A stretch of 64,000 bases of DNA from Strix aluco (lineage: Eukaryota > Chordata > Aves > Strigiformes > Strigidae). The notes under the pieces were generated by a model. That model saw nothing but the letters and a program-made list of their open reading frames with translations. It ran no database searches and was not told where the DNA came from. Made by a program: the position numbers and the translations under genes. Positions 21,642-35,303 of the stretch are shown here, one piece after another. The stretch is from contig NC_133942.1 in the NCBI RefSeq assembly GCF_031877795.1, positions 3,348,001-3,412,000 of the forward strand, written 5' to 3'. Numbering within the stretch: the stretch's first letter is position 1; every line of letters begins with the position of its first letter.

Positions 21642-22600
21642 AGGACGTGAAGAAGGATTCCAGCCACTGTGTAATTTGGGTGTGCGGTGGGAGGAAGTCT
21701 ATTCTTTGTGCAATGGTCCAAAGGCCTGTCTGTCTGGGCTGAAGTCACCCTGGAGACGCTGACCTACCCTCTCCAGGCTCCGGCATCGCAGAGACACCCT
21801 GAAGTTTACTGGAACTGCGTGTAACAATGCTCCTGGTAACTAAGAACTGAGACACCCTCATTGCTCTTGCAGCTTACGGCCCGTGGGCCAAGGCAAACAC
21901 AAGGCGCCTCTCATAACTGGATTCTCTACCGAACGGGGACAAAGCTTCTCAAGTCTCTCACTCCAGGCTTGCTTCAAAGAAAAACAGCCATGCTCTTTGC
22001 TGTGCTGACAGTCAAAAGCCATCCTGGGCAGTGGGGTTGTATGTGGGGTTTGTGTTAGCACACGAGTTACAGACTCCCACTCTGTCATCAGCAGTCCTAC
22101 GAGTAGGTGGAGTGAAGAACGGGAGGATCATGATTGCGCATGTCAGTTCCCTATGGAAATGCCCACCCTAACCTCATCTGGCACTCACACTGCCTACCTC
22201 CAGACATGAAAAGAGGTGCTTTTCTCCTTTCCTCTCCATACGCATCCCCTGGAATTTATTCCCACAGCACCATAGAAAAAGAGAGAAGTGCCATGACTGT
22301 TTTTCATACGATGTTTGTGAGCAAAAATTAAGAGGACCAAAATGCTCATTCAAACTATCTGTATTAAATACCTCAAGGAACAATGTGGCAACTGGCCCCA
22401 CAGGCCCATGATCAGCAGGTTACAGATTCATGCTCAACGACTCTGAGGCTTTTTGGTGCTCTGCTATCAGTTGAGGGAGCTCTATCCCCAACTGGTGGTG
22501 AGCTCAGGACAGAAGTCAGTGCTCTTCCTTGCAGAGCAGAGGGTTAACTGAGGCAGGAGGAGAACAAACCACCACGGGTCTCCAGCTGTGTTGCACAGTC

Positions 22601-22606
22601 TTTAAT
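22601..22606 (-). promoter_or_regulatory. Poly(A) signal ATTAAA, keratin copy 3
   Basis: Same signal and spacing as in copy 1. Confidence 0.65.
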
Positions 22607-23031
22607 GAGAAGGAAGAAACGCAGTGGCACAGAACAGAGACCAAGAAACACATCTGCAGGGTTCAGGGAGGCACAGAGAATGGCCCGTTTCCCAAGGACA
22701 AGCTCCACACAAAGCGCTTGCCTTTTCCCATTCTGCTCTACCTGCTGGCCATCCCAGACCACCAAGAGCAGTCCTTAACTCCGGCACCCTCCCCGCAGCA
22801 GCAGGAGGTTCAGCAAAGCAGAAGAAAATGAGCCCTTTCTCGCTGAGTTCAGAGTGAAGCAGAGCGACAGGAGACACGGTGAGGACTGTCATGCAGTGAG
22901 GAGAAGTGAGCACAGGTCTCTTGGGCCAGGTGGAAGGAGAACACCCAGCCCGTCTGCAAGCAATGGCCACGCTCCCGCTGCTGAAAGTTCCTTGTCTTCC
23001 ATCCTGCTCCAAAGGGGATGACCTGCCGCAT

Positions 23032-23349
23032 TCAGCAGTTCATACTGCAGAAGGGGGGAGGCAGACACAGCCCTGACCCTCCCAGGCCAAGGGAGCCCCC
23101 AGAAGAGATGGGAACCCCCCCGGAGCTGAGGGAGCTCCCAACAGCAGCCGACAGAGAGGATCCCACGGCTGTGCTCTGGGGGAAAGAGGTGAGGATGGGG
23201 CCCGGCAGGGTCACCACCACCGGGGAGGCCTGGATGGCCACCATCGAGTCAGCGCAGCGGGCGACACAGGGCTCACTGCAGCTGCTTGCCAGTGGGGTTG
23301 GGCCAGAGGCACCGCAGGGGCGTGGGGGACAGGGTCTGCAGCAAGACAT
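23032..23349 (-). CDS. Feather-type beta-keratin, copy 3, Thr36Met variant
   Basis: This is the only copy whose protein differs. The base at 23243 changes codon 36 from ACG to ATG on the minus strand (a C-to-T change at a CpG), giving SMVAIQ instead of STVAIQ. It lies at the very start of the conserved filament core. All landmark residues are intact, so the gene should still work. Exon 1 is about 23910-23946. The unit also has C at 19732 and T at 23420 (intron). Confidence 0.95.
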   Translation of the reverse strand: MSCCRPCPPRPCGASGPTPLASSCSEPCVARCADSMVAIQASPVVVTLPGPILTSFPQSTAVGSSLSAAVGSSLSSGGVPISSGGSLGLGGSGLCLPPPFCSMNC

Positions 23350-23968
23350 CTCTCGGTGAGGGAGGCAAACCTGAAACACAGAGCAGGCAGGAAGCACCAA
23401 ATTCAGTATCAGCCTGTCTTTCTTTTCCTCAGCTCTCTCTGTGGACACTGTATGCTTTAAAAGCTCAGACTGTGCCTACATCTCCCACGACCCTCATTGT
23501 GCCCTCCGAGTTGCACGGTACAGGAAGGCTGACCCACGTAGGGATAGGACCCACCACAGTGGGTTTGAAGCACCCGTGGAAACACTGATCACAGCCCACC
23601 TCCAGAACGCGCAGTGCTGATCTTGAAGGCACTGGATGCACCTGGCCGTTTGGTTAGAGACCATCTGCTGCAGGTGCAAATTCTGGTGGGCAGGCCTCCC
23701 TGCAGCTGAGCCCCATTGATTCCCTTCTGCTTGGAAGAACCCCCTCCTCCCAGGCCTCCCCAGCCACCTCCGCCAAGAGGGAAAGAGGTGACAGCCCTTC
23801 AACAGTTCTATTGCAGGCCCAGGCCGAGGCAGCCCAAGTGTCAACCTGAGCAGCCACCATGACAGCAGTTCAGCCCACAGAGAGAGAGATGCAGCGGACT
23901 CAGGCTTACCTCGTTCCTCGAGGAAAGGGAGGCAAGAGAGGAGGATGCAGAGCCTGGAGCAGCGCAGG

Positions 23969-23976
23969 CTTTTATG
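23969..23976 (-). promoter_or_regulatory. TATA-like box, keratin copy 3
   Basis: CATAAAAG on the minus strand, unchanged from copy 1. Confidence 0.75.
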
Positions 23977-25110
23977 CTGTGTCCCCGAGCCCCGTGGGGC
24001 CACAAACATTCCTTGCTCATGAAGCATCTGAACACCTAGCAGTTGTCGCTTGCTGAGGACTCGCTGGTGATTCAGCCCTTGCCTCTTTCATCCGAAATGT
24101 TGTGATCCCGCTTCACACCACTGAACATCGAAACGATTCATCTGTGTCCCAGCTTCCTAAGTCCAATCAACTCAGTGGTCTCAGGCTAGTGTACAAGGGG
24201 ATTTGAAGTGCGTTTGCATGATACAGATTGCCTTTGTCACTTTGCCTTCTTCATGGCGAGCATGGCCACCAGTCACAGTGAAATTGAGCTTTGAGGGACA
24301 CCTCAAGTCAAGTGCTGTCAGTGCAGGCACTCCGGTTAACCCTGAGAGACATTTCCCCCCACGGGTCACGTAGACACACTGTGAGTAAGTTCAGGCAGCA
24401 GGGCAAGACGGCACAATCCCCTATGGCGGGAGAAGAGACTCATCTCACCAGGGGTGAGGCAAAGCTCAACTCAACGGCAAAGTCCATTGTGGGCTGGAAG
24501 GATGTCCCCTGCGGGCAGGACTGATGGCCGTGAGGACCTTGCTTACGCTCATCAGGCTCTGCCACAGACTGGTGATGTGAGCAAAGCCGTGCCCACGTCC
24601 TTCCCTGAAGGAGACCCACACGCAAATTGACCTGTTCTGCTCAGGGAGTTCATCCCAGAGGCCAGAGGCCACCATGGCCTGCTTTTGAGGGGAGGCTCAG
24701 GGCACGGAGCCAGGAGCTCCTGGCCCTTTACCCTGGGTCAGGGATGGGGTGGCCCATTCCATTCATTTCTGATTTCAAAGGGACATTGGATCAGTCTCCC
24801 AGAGCACTGGGAGTCATCGTGATGTGGAAGAGTCGGGAAAAACCCTCAGCTCCTGGCAAACATGAGTCACCCTGCTGTGGACTTCAGTGGACACGGTGGC
24901 CTGGTTCCCATGCGTGCCAGGGATACCAGAGCTCATAGCCCCAAAGTGCCGCCTTCCTCAAGGGTATTTCCACACATTTTAGCACCATTCCTGAATCAAC
25001 TGGTGCTTCTCTGCAATCTCCTGCATTTTTTGTCTTCCGTGGCATGGTGGCTTTTGGTGGCTGCTCAGGGGCTCGTGTGACGCAGTGTCCCCCAGAACAA
25101 CAAAGGTTGC

Positions 25111-25652
25111 AATGGGCCTCTGGAGGTCTTCTGCTCCGATCCACTGCTCTGTGCAGACCAAACTTCCCAGGTACCTCCGCAGGCTCTGGGCCTTGTCCTG
25201 TTGACTTCTGAACACTGCCACTGTCAGAGAGGTCCCTGTCTCTTGAGTAGCTCTTCCAGGGCTGCACCGTGAGCTCTGTCACTGCTTTTCCCAAAAAGAC
25301 ATTTCCCTTGTTGCAACTTGTGGTTGTTGCCCCTTGCCCTTTTGCAGTGCACCTCTCAGGAGAGTCTGGCTCCATCCTTTCTCTAACCTCCTGGAGCTGG
25401 TGGGAGACAGCAGTTCCATTCCCTCCTCCCCACTTTGCTCATCTCCGCCAGGTTCCACAAACCTTGTGCCCTCGGCCTCACCCCATACGTCCCTCGCTCC
25501 AGCCCTTGCGTCCCGCCTGCTCCTCTGCCAGTACCTCTCTCCATGAGAGATCATCACCACCACCTCTCTTGCCCCTGGGGACACAAAATGGGGCACACCA
25601 ATCCAGATGTGGCCTCTGCAGTGCCAAGGGAAGGGCAACCCTCCCTCCCCTC
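25111..25652 (-). mobile_element. CR1 3' fragment, unit 4
   Basis: No difference from unit 2 seen. Confidence 0.75.
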
Positions 25653-25856
25653 AGCTTTCGACCAACAGTTTGAGTTGGAAAAGACATTTTGAGATGACCC
25701 ATGCCAACCATGGGTCCACCAAACAGGTCTGCTTTCACCTGAACAGGGGCTTGAGGCCTGCTCCCCACCCTACCAGCCAGAGGCTCTCACAGCTGAGCCT
25801 CCCAGGCCCACAAGTGGGCCACCAGATGACACTGAGGGTGCCAGCACTGGTGAGCG

Positions 25857-26195
25857 GTGAGAATAAATGGGAGGTTTGGATGACTTGGAGGGAGACAGTA
25901 GACAGCTTATGTTGGTGGAATAGTTTTGTCTGGATCTTTTTGCTAGCTCTGGCAAGCATTGTGCAATGCCTGAGCATGGACCATAATACCACACAACCTG
26001 CAAAACTGATCATTTCCATCACTAGATGAAAATAGCTCTGATTCTCTTTCGGCTCTAGACGACGAGAGTGGCGCTGAGTATATGGTATGGAGGTGATACA
26101 TGTGGCAGTGCCTGTCTGCATGCAGAGCAAGGGTGGGAGGTGGTTGCAGTGGTGGTGGTGAGCATGAGGAGCAGCTTGAGGAATGGTGTGTGCAG
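25857..26195. repeat. 339-base repeat, unit 4
   Basis: No difference from unit 2 seen. Confidence 0.75.
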
Positions 26196-27154
26196 AGGAC
26201 GTGAAGAAGGATTCCAGCCACTGTGTAATTTGGGTGTGCGGTGGGAGGAAGTCTATTCTTTGTGCAATGGTCCAAAGGCCTGTCTGTCTGGGCTGAAGTC
26301 ACCCTGGAGACGCTGACCTACCCTCTCCAGGCTCCGGCATCGCAGAGACACCCTGAAGTTTACTGGAACTGCGTGTAACAATGCTCCTGGTAACTAAGAA
26401 CTGAGACACCCTCATTGCTCTTGCAGCTTACGGCCCGTGGGCCAAGGCAAACACAAGGCGCCTCTCATAACTGGATTCTCTACCGAACGGGGACAAAGCT
26501 TCTCAAGTCTCTCACTCCAGGCTTGCTTCAAAGAAAAACAGCCATGCTCTTTGCTGTGCTGACAGTCAAAAGCCATCCTGGGCAGTGGGGTTGTATGTGG
26601 GGTTTGTGTTAGCACACGAGTTACAGACTCCCACTCTGTCATCAGCAGTCCTACGAGTAGGTGGAGTGAAGAACGGGAGGATCATGATTGCGCATGTCAG
26701 TTCCCTATGGAAATGCCCACCCTAACCTCATCTGGCACTCACACTGCCTACCTCCAGACATGAAAAGAGGTGCTTTTCTCCTTTCCTCTCCATACGCATC
26801 CCCTGGAATTTATTCCCACAGCACCATAGAAAAAGAGAGAAGTGCCATGACTGTTTTTCATACGATGTTTGTGAGCAAAAATTAAGAGGACCAAAATGCT
26901 CATTCAAACTATCTGTATTAAATACCTCAAGGAACAATGTGGCAACTGGCCCCACAGGCCCATGATCAGCAGGTTACAGATTCATGCTCAACGACTCTGA
27001 GGCTTTTTGGTGCTCTGCTATCAGTTGAGGGAGCTCTATCCCCAACTGGTGGTGAGCTCAGGACAGAAGTCAGTGCTCTTCCTTGCAGAGCAGAGGGTTA
27101 ACTGAGGCAGGAGGAGAACAAACCACCACGGGTCTCCAGCTGTGTTGCACAGTC

Positions 27155-27160
27155 TTTAAT
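27155..27160 (-). promoter_or_regulatory. Poly(A) signal ATTAAA, keratin copy 4
   Basis: Same signal and spacing as in copy 1. Confidence 0.65.
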
Positions 27161-27585
27161 GAGAAGGAAGAAACGCAGTGGCACAGAACAGAGACCAAGA
27201 AACACATCTGCAGGGTTCAGGGAGGCACAGAGAATGGCCCGTTTCCCAAGGACAAGCTCCACACAAAGCGCTTGCCTTTTCCCATTCTGCTCTACCTGCT
27301 GGCCATCCCAGACCACCAAGAGCAGTCCTTAACTCTGGCACCCTCCCCGCAGCAGCAGGAGGTTCAGCAAAGCAGAAGAAAATGAGCCCTTTCTCGCTGA
27401 GTTCAGAGTGAAGCAGAGCGACAGGAGACACGGTGAGGACTGTCATGCAGTGAGGAGAAGTGAGCACAGGTCTCTTGGGCCAGGTGGAAGGAGAACACCC
27501 AGCCCGTCTGCAAGCAATGGCCACGCTCCCGCTGCTGAAAGTTCCTTGTCTTCCATCCTGCTCCAAAGGGGATGACCTGCCGCAT

Positions 27586-27903
27586 TCAGCAGTTCATACT
27601 GCAGAAGGGGGGAGGCAGACACAGCCCTGACCCTCCCAGGCCAAGGGAGCCCCCAGAAGAGATGGGAACCCCCCCGGAGCTGAGGGAGCTCCCAACAGCA
27701 GCCGACAGAGAGGATCCCACGGCTGTGCTCTGGGGGAAAGAGGTGAGGATGGGGCCCGGCAGGGTCACCACCACCGGGGAGGCCTGGATGGCCACCGTCG
27801 AGTCAGCGCAGCGGGCGACACAGGGCTCACTGCAGCTGCTTGCCAGTGGGGTTGGGCCAGAGGCACCGCAGGGGCGTGGGGGACAGGGTCTGCAGCAAGA
27901 CAT
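27586..27903 (-). CDS. Feather-type beta-keratin, copy 4
   Basis: The protein is identical to copy 1. The 3' UTR has a private T at 27336, and the intron carries T at 27974, shared with copies 3, 6 and 7. Exon 1 is about 28464-28500. Confidence 0.95.
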   Translation of the reverse strand: MSCCRPCPPRPCGASGPTPLASSCSEPCVARCADSTVAIQASPVVVTLPGPILTSFPQSTAVGSSLSAAVGSSLSSGGVPISSGGSLGLGGSGLCLPPPFCSMNC

Positions 27904-28522
27904 CTCTCGGTGAGGGAGGCAAACCTGAAACACAGAGCAGGCAGGAAGCACCAAATTCAGTATCAGCCTGTCTTTCTTTTCCTCAGCTCTCTCTGTGGAC
28001 ACTGTATGCTTTAAAAGCTCAGACTGTGCCTACATCTCCCACGACCCTCATTGTGCCCTCCGAGTTGCACGGTACAGGAAGGCTGACCCACGTAGGGATA
28101 GGACCCACCACAGTGGGTTTGAAGCACCCGTGGAAACACTGATCACAGCCCACCTCCAGAACGCGCAGTGCTGATCTTGAAGGCACTGGATGCACCTGGC
28201 CGTTTGGTTAGAGACCATCTGCTGCAGGTGCAAATTCTGGTGGGCAGGCCTCCCTGCAGCTGAGCCCCATTGATTCCCTTCTGCTTGGAAGAACCCCCTC
28301 CTCCCAGGCCTCCCCAGCCACCTCCGCCAAGAGGGAAAGAGGTGACAGCCCTTCAACAGTTCTATTGCAGGCCCAGGCCGAGGCAGCCCAAGTGTCAACC
28401 TGAGCAGCCACCATGACAGCAGTTCAGCCCACAGAGAGAGAGATGCAGCGGACTCAGGCTTACCTCGTTCCTCGAGGAAAGGGAGGCAAGAGAGGAGGAT
28501 GCAGAGCCTGGAGCAGCGCAGG

Positions 28523-28530
28523 CTTTTATG
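28523..28530 (-). promoter_or_regulatory. TATA-like box, keratin copy 4
   Basis: CATAAAAG on the minus strand, unchanged from copy 1. Confidence 0.75.
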
Positions 28531-29664
28531 CTGTGTCCCCGAGCCCCGTGGGGCCACAAACATTCCTTGCTCATGAAGCATCTGAACACCTAGCAGTTGT
28601 CGCTTGCTGAGGACTCGCTGGTGATTCAGCCCTTGCCTCTTTCATCCGAAATGTTGTGATCCCGCTTCACACCACTGAACATCGAAACGATTCATCTGTG
28701 TCCCAGCTTCCTAAGTCCAATCAACTCAGTGGTCTCAGGCTAGTGTACAAGGGGATTTGAAGTGCGTTTGCATGATACAGATTGCCTTTGTCACTTTGCC
28801 TTCTTCATGGCGAGCATGGCCACCAGTCACAGTGAAATTCAGCTTTGAGGGACACCTCAAGTCAAGTGCTGTCAGTGCAGGCACTCCGGTTAACCCTGAG
28901 AGACATTTCCCCCCACGGGTCACGTAGACACACTGTGAGTAAGTTCAGGCAGCAGGGCAAGACGGCACAATCCCCTATGGCAGGAGAAGAGACTCATCTC
29001 ACCAGGGGTGAGGCAAAGCTCAACTCAACGGCAAAGTCCATTGTGGGCTGGAAGGATGTCCCCTGCGGGCAGGACTGATGGCCGTGAGGACCTTGCTTAC
29101 GCTCATCAGGCTCTGCCACAGACTGGTGATGTGAGCAAAGCCGTGCCCACGTCCTTCCCTGAAGGAGACCCACACGCAAATTGACCTGTTCTGCTCAGGG
29201 AGTTCATCCCAGAGGCCAGAGGCCACCATGGCCTGCTTTTGAGGGGAGGCTCAGGGCACGGAGCCAGGAGCTCCTGGCCCTTTACCCTGGGTCAGGGATG
29301 GGGTGGCCCATTCCATTCATTTCTGATTTCAAAGGGACATTGGATCAGTCTCCCAGAGCACTGGGAGTCATCGTGATGTGGAAGAGTCGGGAAAAACCCT
29401 CAGCTCCTGGCAAACATGAGTCACCCTGCTGTGGACTTCAGTGGACACGGTGGCCTGGTTCCCATGCGTGCCAGGGATACCAGAGCTCATAGCCCCAAAG
29501 TGCCGCCTTCCTCAAGGGTATTTCCACACATTTTAGCACCATTCCTGAATCAACTGGTGCTTCTCTGCAATCTCCTGCATTTTTTGTCTTCCGTGGCATG
29601 GTGGCTTTTGGTGGCTGCTCAGGGGCTCGTGTGACGCAGTGTCCCCCAGAACAACAAAGGTTGC

Positions 29665-30206
29665 AATGGGCCTCTGGAGGTCTTCTGCTCCGATCCACTG
29701 CTCTGTGCAGACCAAACTTCCCAGGTACCTCCGCAGGCTCTGGGCCTTGTCCTGTTGACTTCTGAACACTGCCACTGTCAGAGAGGTCCCTGTCTCTTGA
29801 GTAGCTCTTCCAGGGCTGCACCGTGAGCTCTGTCACTGCTTTTCCCAAAAAGACATTTCCCTTGTTGCAACTTGTGGTTGTTGCCCCTTGCCCTTTTGCA
29901 GTGCACCTCTCAGGAGAGTCTGGCTCCATCCTTTCTCTAACCTCCTGGAGCTGGTGGGAGACAGCAGTTCCATTCCCTCCTCCCCACTTTGCTCATCTCC
30001 GCCAGGTTCCACAAACCTTGTGCCCTCGGCCTCACCCCATACGTCCCTCGCTCCAGCCCTTGCGTCCCGCCTGCTCCTCTGCCAGTACCTCTCTCCATGA
30101 GAGATCATCACCACCACCTCTCTTGCCCCTGGGGACACAAAATGGGGCACACCAATCCAGATGTGGCCTCTGCAGTGCCAAGGGAAGGGCAACCCTCCCT
30201 CCCCTC
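29665..30206 (-). mobile_element. CR1 3' fragment, unit 5
   Basis: No difference from unit 2 seen. Confidence 0.75.
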
Positions 30207-30410
30207 AGCTTTCGACCAACAGTTTGAGTTGGAAAAGACATTTTGAGATGACCCATGCCAACCATGGGTCCACCAAACAGGTCTGCTTTCACCTGAACAG
30301 GGGCTTGAGGCCTGCTCCCCACCCTACCAGCCAGAGGCTCTCACAGCTGAGCCTCCCAGGCCCACAAGTGGGCCACCAGATGACACTGAGGGTGCCAGCA
30401 CTGGTGAGCG

Positions 30411-30749
30411 GTGAGAATAAATGGGAGGTTTGGATGACTTGGAGGGAGACAGTAGACAGCTTATGTTGGTGGAATAGTTTTGTCTGGATCTTTTTGCTAG
30501 CTCTGGCAAGCATTGTGCAATGCCTGAGCATGGACCATAATACCACACAACCTGCAAAACTGATCATTTCCATCACTAGATGAAAATAACTCTGATTCTC
30601 TTTCGGCTCTAGACGACGAGAGTGGCGCTGAGTATATGGTATGGAGGTGATACATGTGGCAGTGCCTGTCTGCATGCAGAGCAAGGGTGGGAGGTGGTTG
30701 CAGTGGTGGTGGTGAGCATGAGGAGCAGCTTGAGGAATGGTGTGTGCAG
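30411..30749. repeat. 339-base repeat, unit 5
   Basis: Private A at 30589 where other units have G. Confidence 0.75.
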
Positions 30750-31708
30750 AGGACGTGAAGAAGGATTCCAGCCACTGTGTAATTTGGGTGTGCGGTGGGA
30801 GGAAGTCTATTCTTTGTGCAATGGTCCAAAGGCCTGTCTGTCTGGGCTGAAGTCACCCTGGAGACGCTGACCTACCCTCTCCAGGCTCCGGCATCGCAGA
30901 GGCACCCTGAAGTTTACTGGAACTGCGTGTAACAATGCTCCTGGTAACTAAGAACTGAGACACCCTCATTGCTCTTGCAGCTTACGGCCCGTGGGCCAAG
31001 GCAAACACAAGGCGCCTCTCATAACTGGATTCTCTACCGAACGGGGACAAAGCTTCTCAAGTCTCTCACTCCAGGCTTGCTTCAAAGAAAAACAGCCATG
31101 CTCTTTGCTGTGCTGACAGTCAAAAGCCATCCTGGGCAGTGGGGTTGTATGTGGGGTTTGTGTTAGCACACGAGTTACAGACTCCCACTCTGTCATCAGC
31201 AGTCCTACGAGTAGGTGGAGTGAAGAACGGGAGGATCATGATTGCGCATGTCAGTTCCCTATGGAAATGCCCACCCTAACCTCATCTGGCACTCACACTG
31301 CCTACCTCCAGACATGAAAAGAGGTGCTTTTCTCCTTTCCTCTCCATACGCATCCCCTGGAATTTATTCCCACAGCACCATAGAAAAAGAGAGAAGTGCC
31401 ATGACTGTTTTTCATACGATGTTTGTGAGCAAAAATTAAGAGGACCAAAATGCTCATTCAAACTATCTGTATTAAATACCTCAAGGAACAATGTGGCAAC
31501 TGGCCCCACAGGCCCATGATCAGCAGGTTACAGATTCATGCTCAACGACTCTGAGGCTTTTTGGTGCTCTGCTATCAGTTGAGGGAGCTCTATCCCCAAC
31601 TGGTGGTGAGCTCAGGACAGAAGTCAGTGCTCTTCCTTGCAGAGCAGAGGGTTAACTGAGGCAGGAGGAGAACAAACCACCACGGGTCTCCAGCTGTGTT
31701 GCACAGTC

Positions 31709-31714
31709 TTTAAT
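31709..31714 (-). promoter_or_regulatory. Poly(A) signal ATTAAA, keratin copy 5
   Basis: Same signal and spacing as in copy 1. Confidence 0.65.
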
Positions 31715-32139
31715 GAGAAGGAAGAAACGCAGTGGCACAGAACAGAGACCAAGAAACACATCTGCAGGGTTCAGGGAGGCACAGAGAATGGCCCGTTTCC
31801 CAAGGACAAGCTCCACACAAAGCGCTTGCCTTTTCCCATTCTGCTCTACCTGCTGGCCATCCCAGACCACCAAGAGCAGTCCTTAACTCCGGCACCCTCC
31901 CCGCAGCAGCAGGAGGTTCAGCAAAGCAGAAGAAAATGAGCCCTTTCTCGCTGAGTTCAGAGTGAAGCAGAGCGACAGGAGACACGGTGAGGACTGTCAT
32001 GCAGTGAGGAGAAGTGAGCACAGGTCTCTTGGGCCAGGTGGAAGGAGAACACCCAGCCCGTCTGCAAGCAATGGCCACGCTCCCGCTGCTGAAAGTTCCT
32101 TGTCTTCCATCCTGCTCCAAAGGGGATGACCTGCCGCAT

Positions 32140-32457
32140 TCAGCAGTTCATACTGCAGAAGGGGGGAGGCAGACACAGCCCTGACCCTCCCAGGCCAAGG
32201 GAGCCCCCAGAAGAGATGGGAACCCCCCCGGAGCTGAGGGAGCTCCCAACAGCAGCCGACAGAGAGGATCCCACGGCTGTGCTCTGGGGGAAAGAGGTGA
32301 GGATGGGGCCCGGCAGGGTCACCACCACCGGGGAGGCCTGGATGGCCACCGTCGAGTCAGCGCAGCGGGCGACACAGGGCTCACTGCAGCTGCTTGCCAG
32401 TGGGGTTGGGCCAGAGGCACCGCAGGGGCGTGGGGGACAGGGTCTGCAGCAAGACAT
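32140..32457 (-). CDS. Feather-type beta-keratin, copy 5
   Basis: The protein is identical to copy 1. The unit has more differences than most (C at 28840, private A at 28982 and 30589, G at 30902 shared with unit 6), but none is in the gene. Exon 1 is about 33018-33054. Confidence 0.95.
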   Translation of the reverse strand: MSCCRPCPPRPCGASGPTPLASSCSEPCVARCADSTVAIQASPVVVTLPGPILTSFPQSTAVGSSLSAAVGSSLSSGGVPISSGGSLGLGGSGLCLPPPFCSMNC

Positions 32458-33076
32458 CTCTCGGTGAGGGAGGCAAACCTGAAACACAGAGCAGGCAGGA
32501 AGCACCAAATTCAGTATCAGCCTGTCTCTCTTTTCCTCAGCTCTCTCTGTGGACACTGTATGCTTTAAAAGCTCAGACTGTGCCTACATCTCCCACGACC
32601 CTCATTGTGCCCTCCGAGTTGCACGGTACAGGAAGGCTGACCCACGTAGGGATAGGACCCACCACAGTGGGTTTGAAGCACCCGTGGAAACACTGATCAC
32701 AGCCCACCTCCAGAACGCGCAGTGCTGATCTTGAAGGCACTGGATGCACCTGGCCGTTTGGTTAGAGACCATCTGCTGCAGGTGCAAATTCTGGTGGGCA
32801 GGCCTCCCTGCAGCTGAGCCCCATTGATTCCCTTCTGCTTGGAAGAACCCCCTCCTCCCAGGCCTCCCCAGCCACCTCCGCCAAGAGGGAAAGAGGTGAC
32901 AGCCCTTCAACAGTTCTATTGCAGGCCCAGGCCGAGGCAGCCCAAGTGTCAACCTGAGCAGCCACCATGACAGCAGTTCAGCCCACAGAGAGAGAGATGC
33001 AGCGGACTCAGGCTTACCTCGTTCCTCGAGGAAAGGGAGGCAAGAGAGGAGGATGCAGAGCCTGGAGCAGCGCAGG

Positions 33077-33084
33077 CTTTTATG
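33077..33084 (-). promoter_or_regulatory. TATA-like box, keratin copy 5
   Basis: CATAAAAG on the minus strand, unchanged from copy 1. Confidence 0.75.
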
Positions 33085-34218
33085 CTGTGTCCCCGAGCCC
33101 CGTGGGGCCACAAACATTCCTTGCTCATGAAGCATCTGAACACCTAGCAGTTGTCGCTTGCTGAGGACTCGCTGGTGATTCAGCCCTTGCCTCTTTCATC
33201 CGAAATGTTGTGATCCCGCTTCACACCACTGAACATCGAAACGATTCATCTGTGTCCCAGCTTCCTAAGTCCAATCAACTCAGTGGTCTCAGGCTAGTGT
33301 ACAAGGGGATTTGAAGTGCGTTTGCATGATACAGATTGCCTTTGTCACTTTGCCTTCTTCATGGCGAGCATGGCCACCAGTCACAGTGAAATTGAGCTTT
33401 GAGGGACACCTCAAGTCAAGTGCTGTCAGTGCAGGCACTCCGGTTAACCCTGAGAGACATTTCCCCCCACGGGTCACGTAGACACACTGTGAGTAAGTTC
33501 AGGCAGCAGGGCAAGACGGCACAATCCCCTATGGCGGGAGAAGAGACTCATCTCACCAGGGGTGAGGCAAAGCTCAACTCAACGGCAAAGTCCATTGTGG
33601 GCTGGAAGGATGTCCCCTGCGGGCAGGACTGATGGCCGTGAGGACCTTGCTTACGCTCATCAGGCTCTGCCACAGACTGGTGATGTGAGCAAAGCCGTGC
33701 CCACGTCCTTCCCTGAAGGAGACCCACACGCAAATTGACCTGTTCTGCTCAGGGAGTTCATCCCAGAGGCCAGAGGCCACCATGGCCTGCTTTTGAGGGG
33801 AGGCTCAGGGCACGGAGCCAGGAGCTCCTGGCCCTTTACCCTGGGTCAGGGATGGGGTGGCCCATTCCATTCATTTCTGATTTCAAAGGGACATTGGATC
33901 AGTCTCCCAGAGCACTGGGAGTCATCGTGATGTGGAAGAGTCGGGAAAAACCCTCAGCTCCTGGCAAACATGAGTCACCCTGCTGTGGACTTCAGTGGAC
34001 ACGGTGGCCTGGTTCCCATGCGTGCCAGGGATACCAGAGCTCATAGCCCCAAAGTGCCGCCTTCCTCAAGGGTATTTCCACACATTTTAGCACCATTCCT
34101 GAATCAACTGGTGCTTCTCTGCAATCTCCTGCATTTTTTGTCTTCCGTGGCATGGTGGCTTTTGGTGGCTGCTCAGGGGCTCGTGTGACGCAGTGTCCCC
34201 CAGAACAACAAAGGTTGC

Positions 34219-34760
34219 AATGGGCCTCTGGAGGTCTTCTGCTCCGATCCACTGCTCTGTGCAGACCAAACTTCCCAGGTACCTCCGCAGGCTCTGGGCC
34301 TTGTCCTGTTGACTTCTGAACACTGCCACTGTCAGAGAGGTCCCTGTCTCTTGAGTAGCTCTTCCAGGGCTGCACCGTGAGCTCTGTCACTGCTTTTCCC
34401 AAAAAGACATTTCCCTTGTTGCAACTTGTGGTTGTTGCCCCTTGCCCTTTTGCAGTGCACCTCTCAGGAGAGTCTGGCTCCATCCTTTCTCTAACCTCCT
34501 GGAGCTGGTGGGAGACAGCAGTTCCATTCCCTCCTCCCCACTTTGCTCATCTCCGCCAGGTTCCACAAACCTTGTGCCCTCGGCCTCACCCCATACGTCC
34601 CTCGCTCCAGCCCTTGCGTCCCGCCTGCTCCTCTGCCAGTACCTCTCTCCATGAGAGATCATCACCACCACCTCTCTTGCCCCTGGGGACACAAAATGGG
34701 GCACACCAATCCAGATGTGGCCTCTGCAGTGCCAAGGGAAGGGCAACCCTCCCTCCCCTC
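34219..34760 (-). mobile_element. CR1 3' fragment, unit 6
   Basis: No difference from unit 2 seen. Confidence 0.75.
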
Positions 34761-34964
34761 AGCTTTCGACCAACAGTTTGAGTTGGAAAAGACATTTTGA
34801 GATGACCCATGCCAACCATGGGTCCACCAAACAGGTCTGCTTTCACCTGAACAGGGGCTTGAGGCCTGCTCCCCACCCTACCAGCCAGAGGCTCTCACAG
34901 CTGAGCCTCCCAGGCCCACAAGTGGGCCACCAGATGACACTGAGGGTGCCAGCACTGGTGAGCG

Positions 34965-35303
34965 GTGAGAATAAATGGGAGGTTTGGATGACTTGGAGGG
35001 AGACAGTAGACAGCTTATGTTGGTGGAATAGTTTTGTCTGGATCTTTTTGCTAGCTCTGGCAAGCATTGTGCAATGCCTGAGCATGGACCATAATACCAC
35101 ACAACCTGCAAAACTGATCATTTCCATCACTAGATGAAAATAGCTCTGATTCTCTTTCGGCTCTAGACGACGAGAGTGGCGCTGAGTATATGGTATGGAG
35201 GTGATACATGTGGCAGTGCCTGTCTGCATGCAGAGCAAGGGTGGGAGGTGGTTGCAGTGGTGGTGGTGAGCATGAGGAGCAGCTTGAGGAATGGTGTGTG
35301 CAG
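34965..35303. repeat. 339-base repeat, unit 6
   Basis: No difference from unit 2 seen. Confidence 0.75.
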
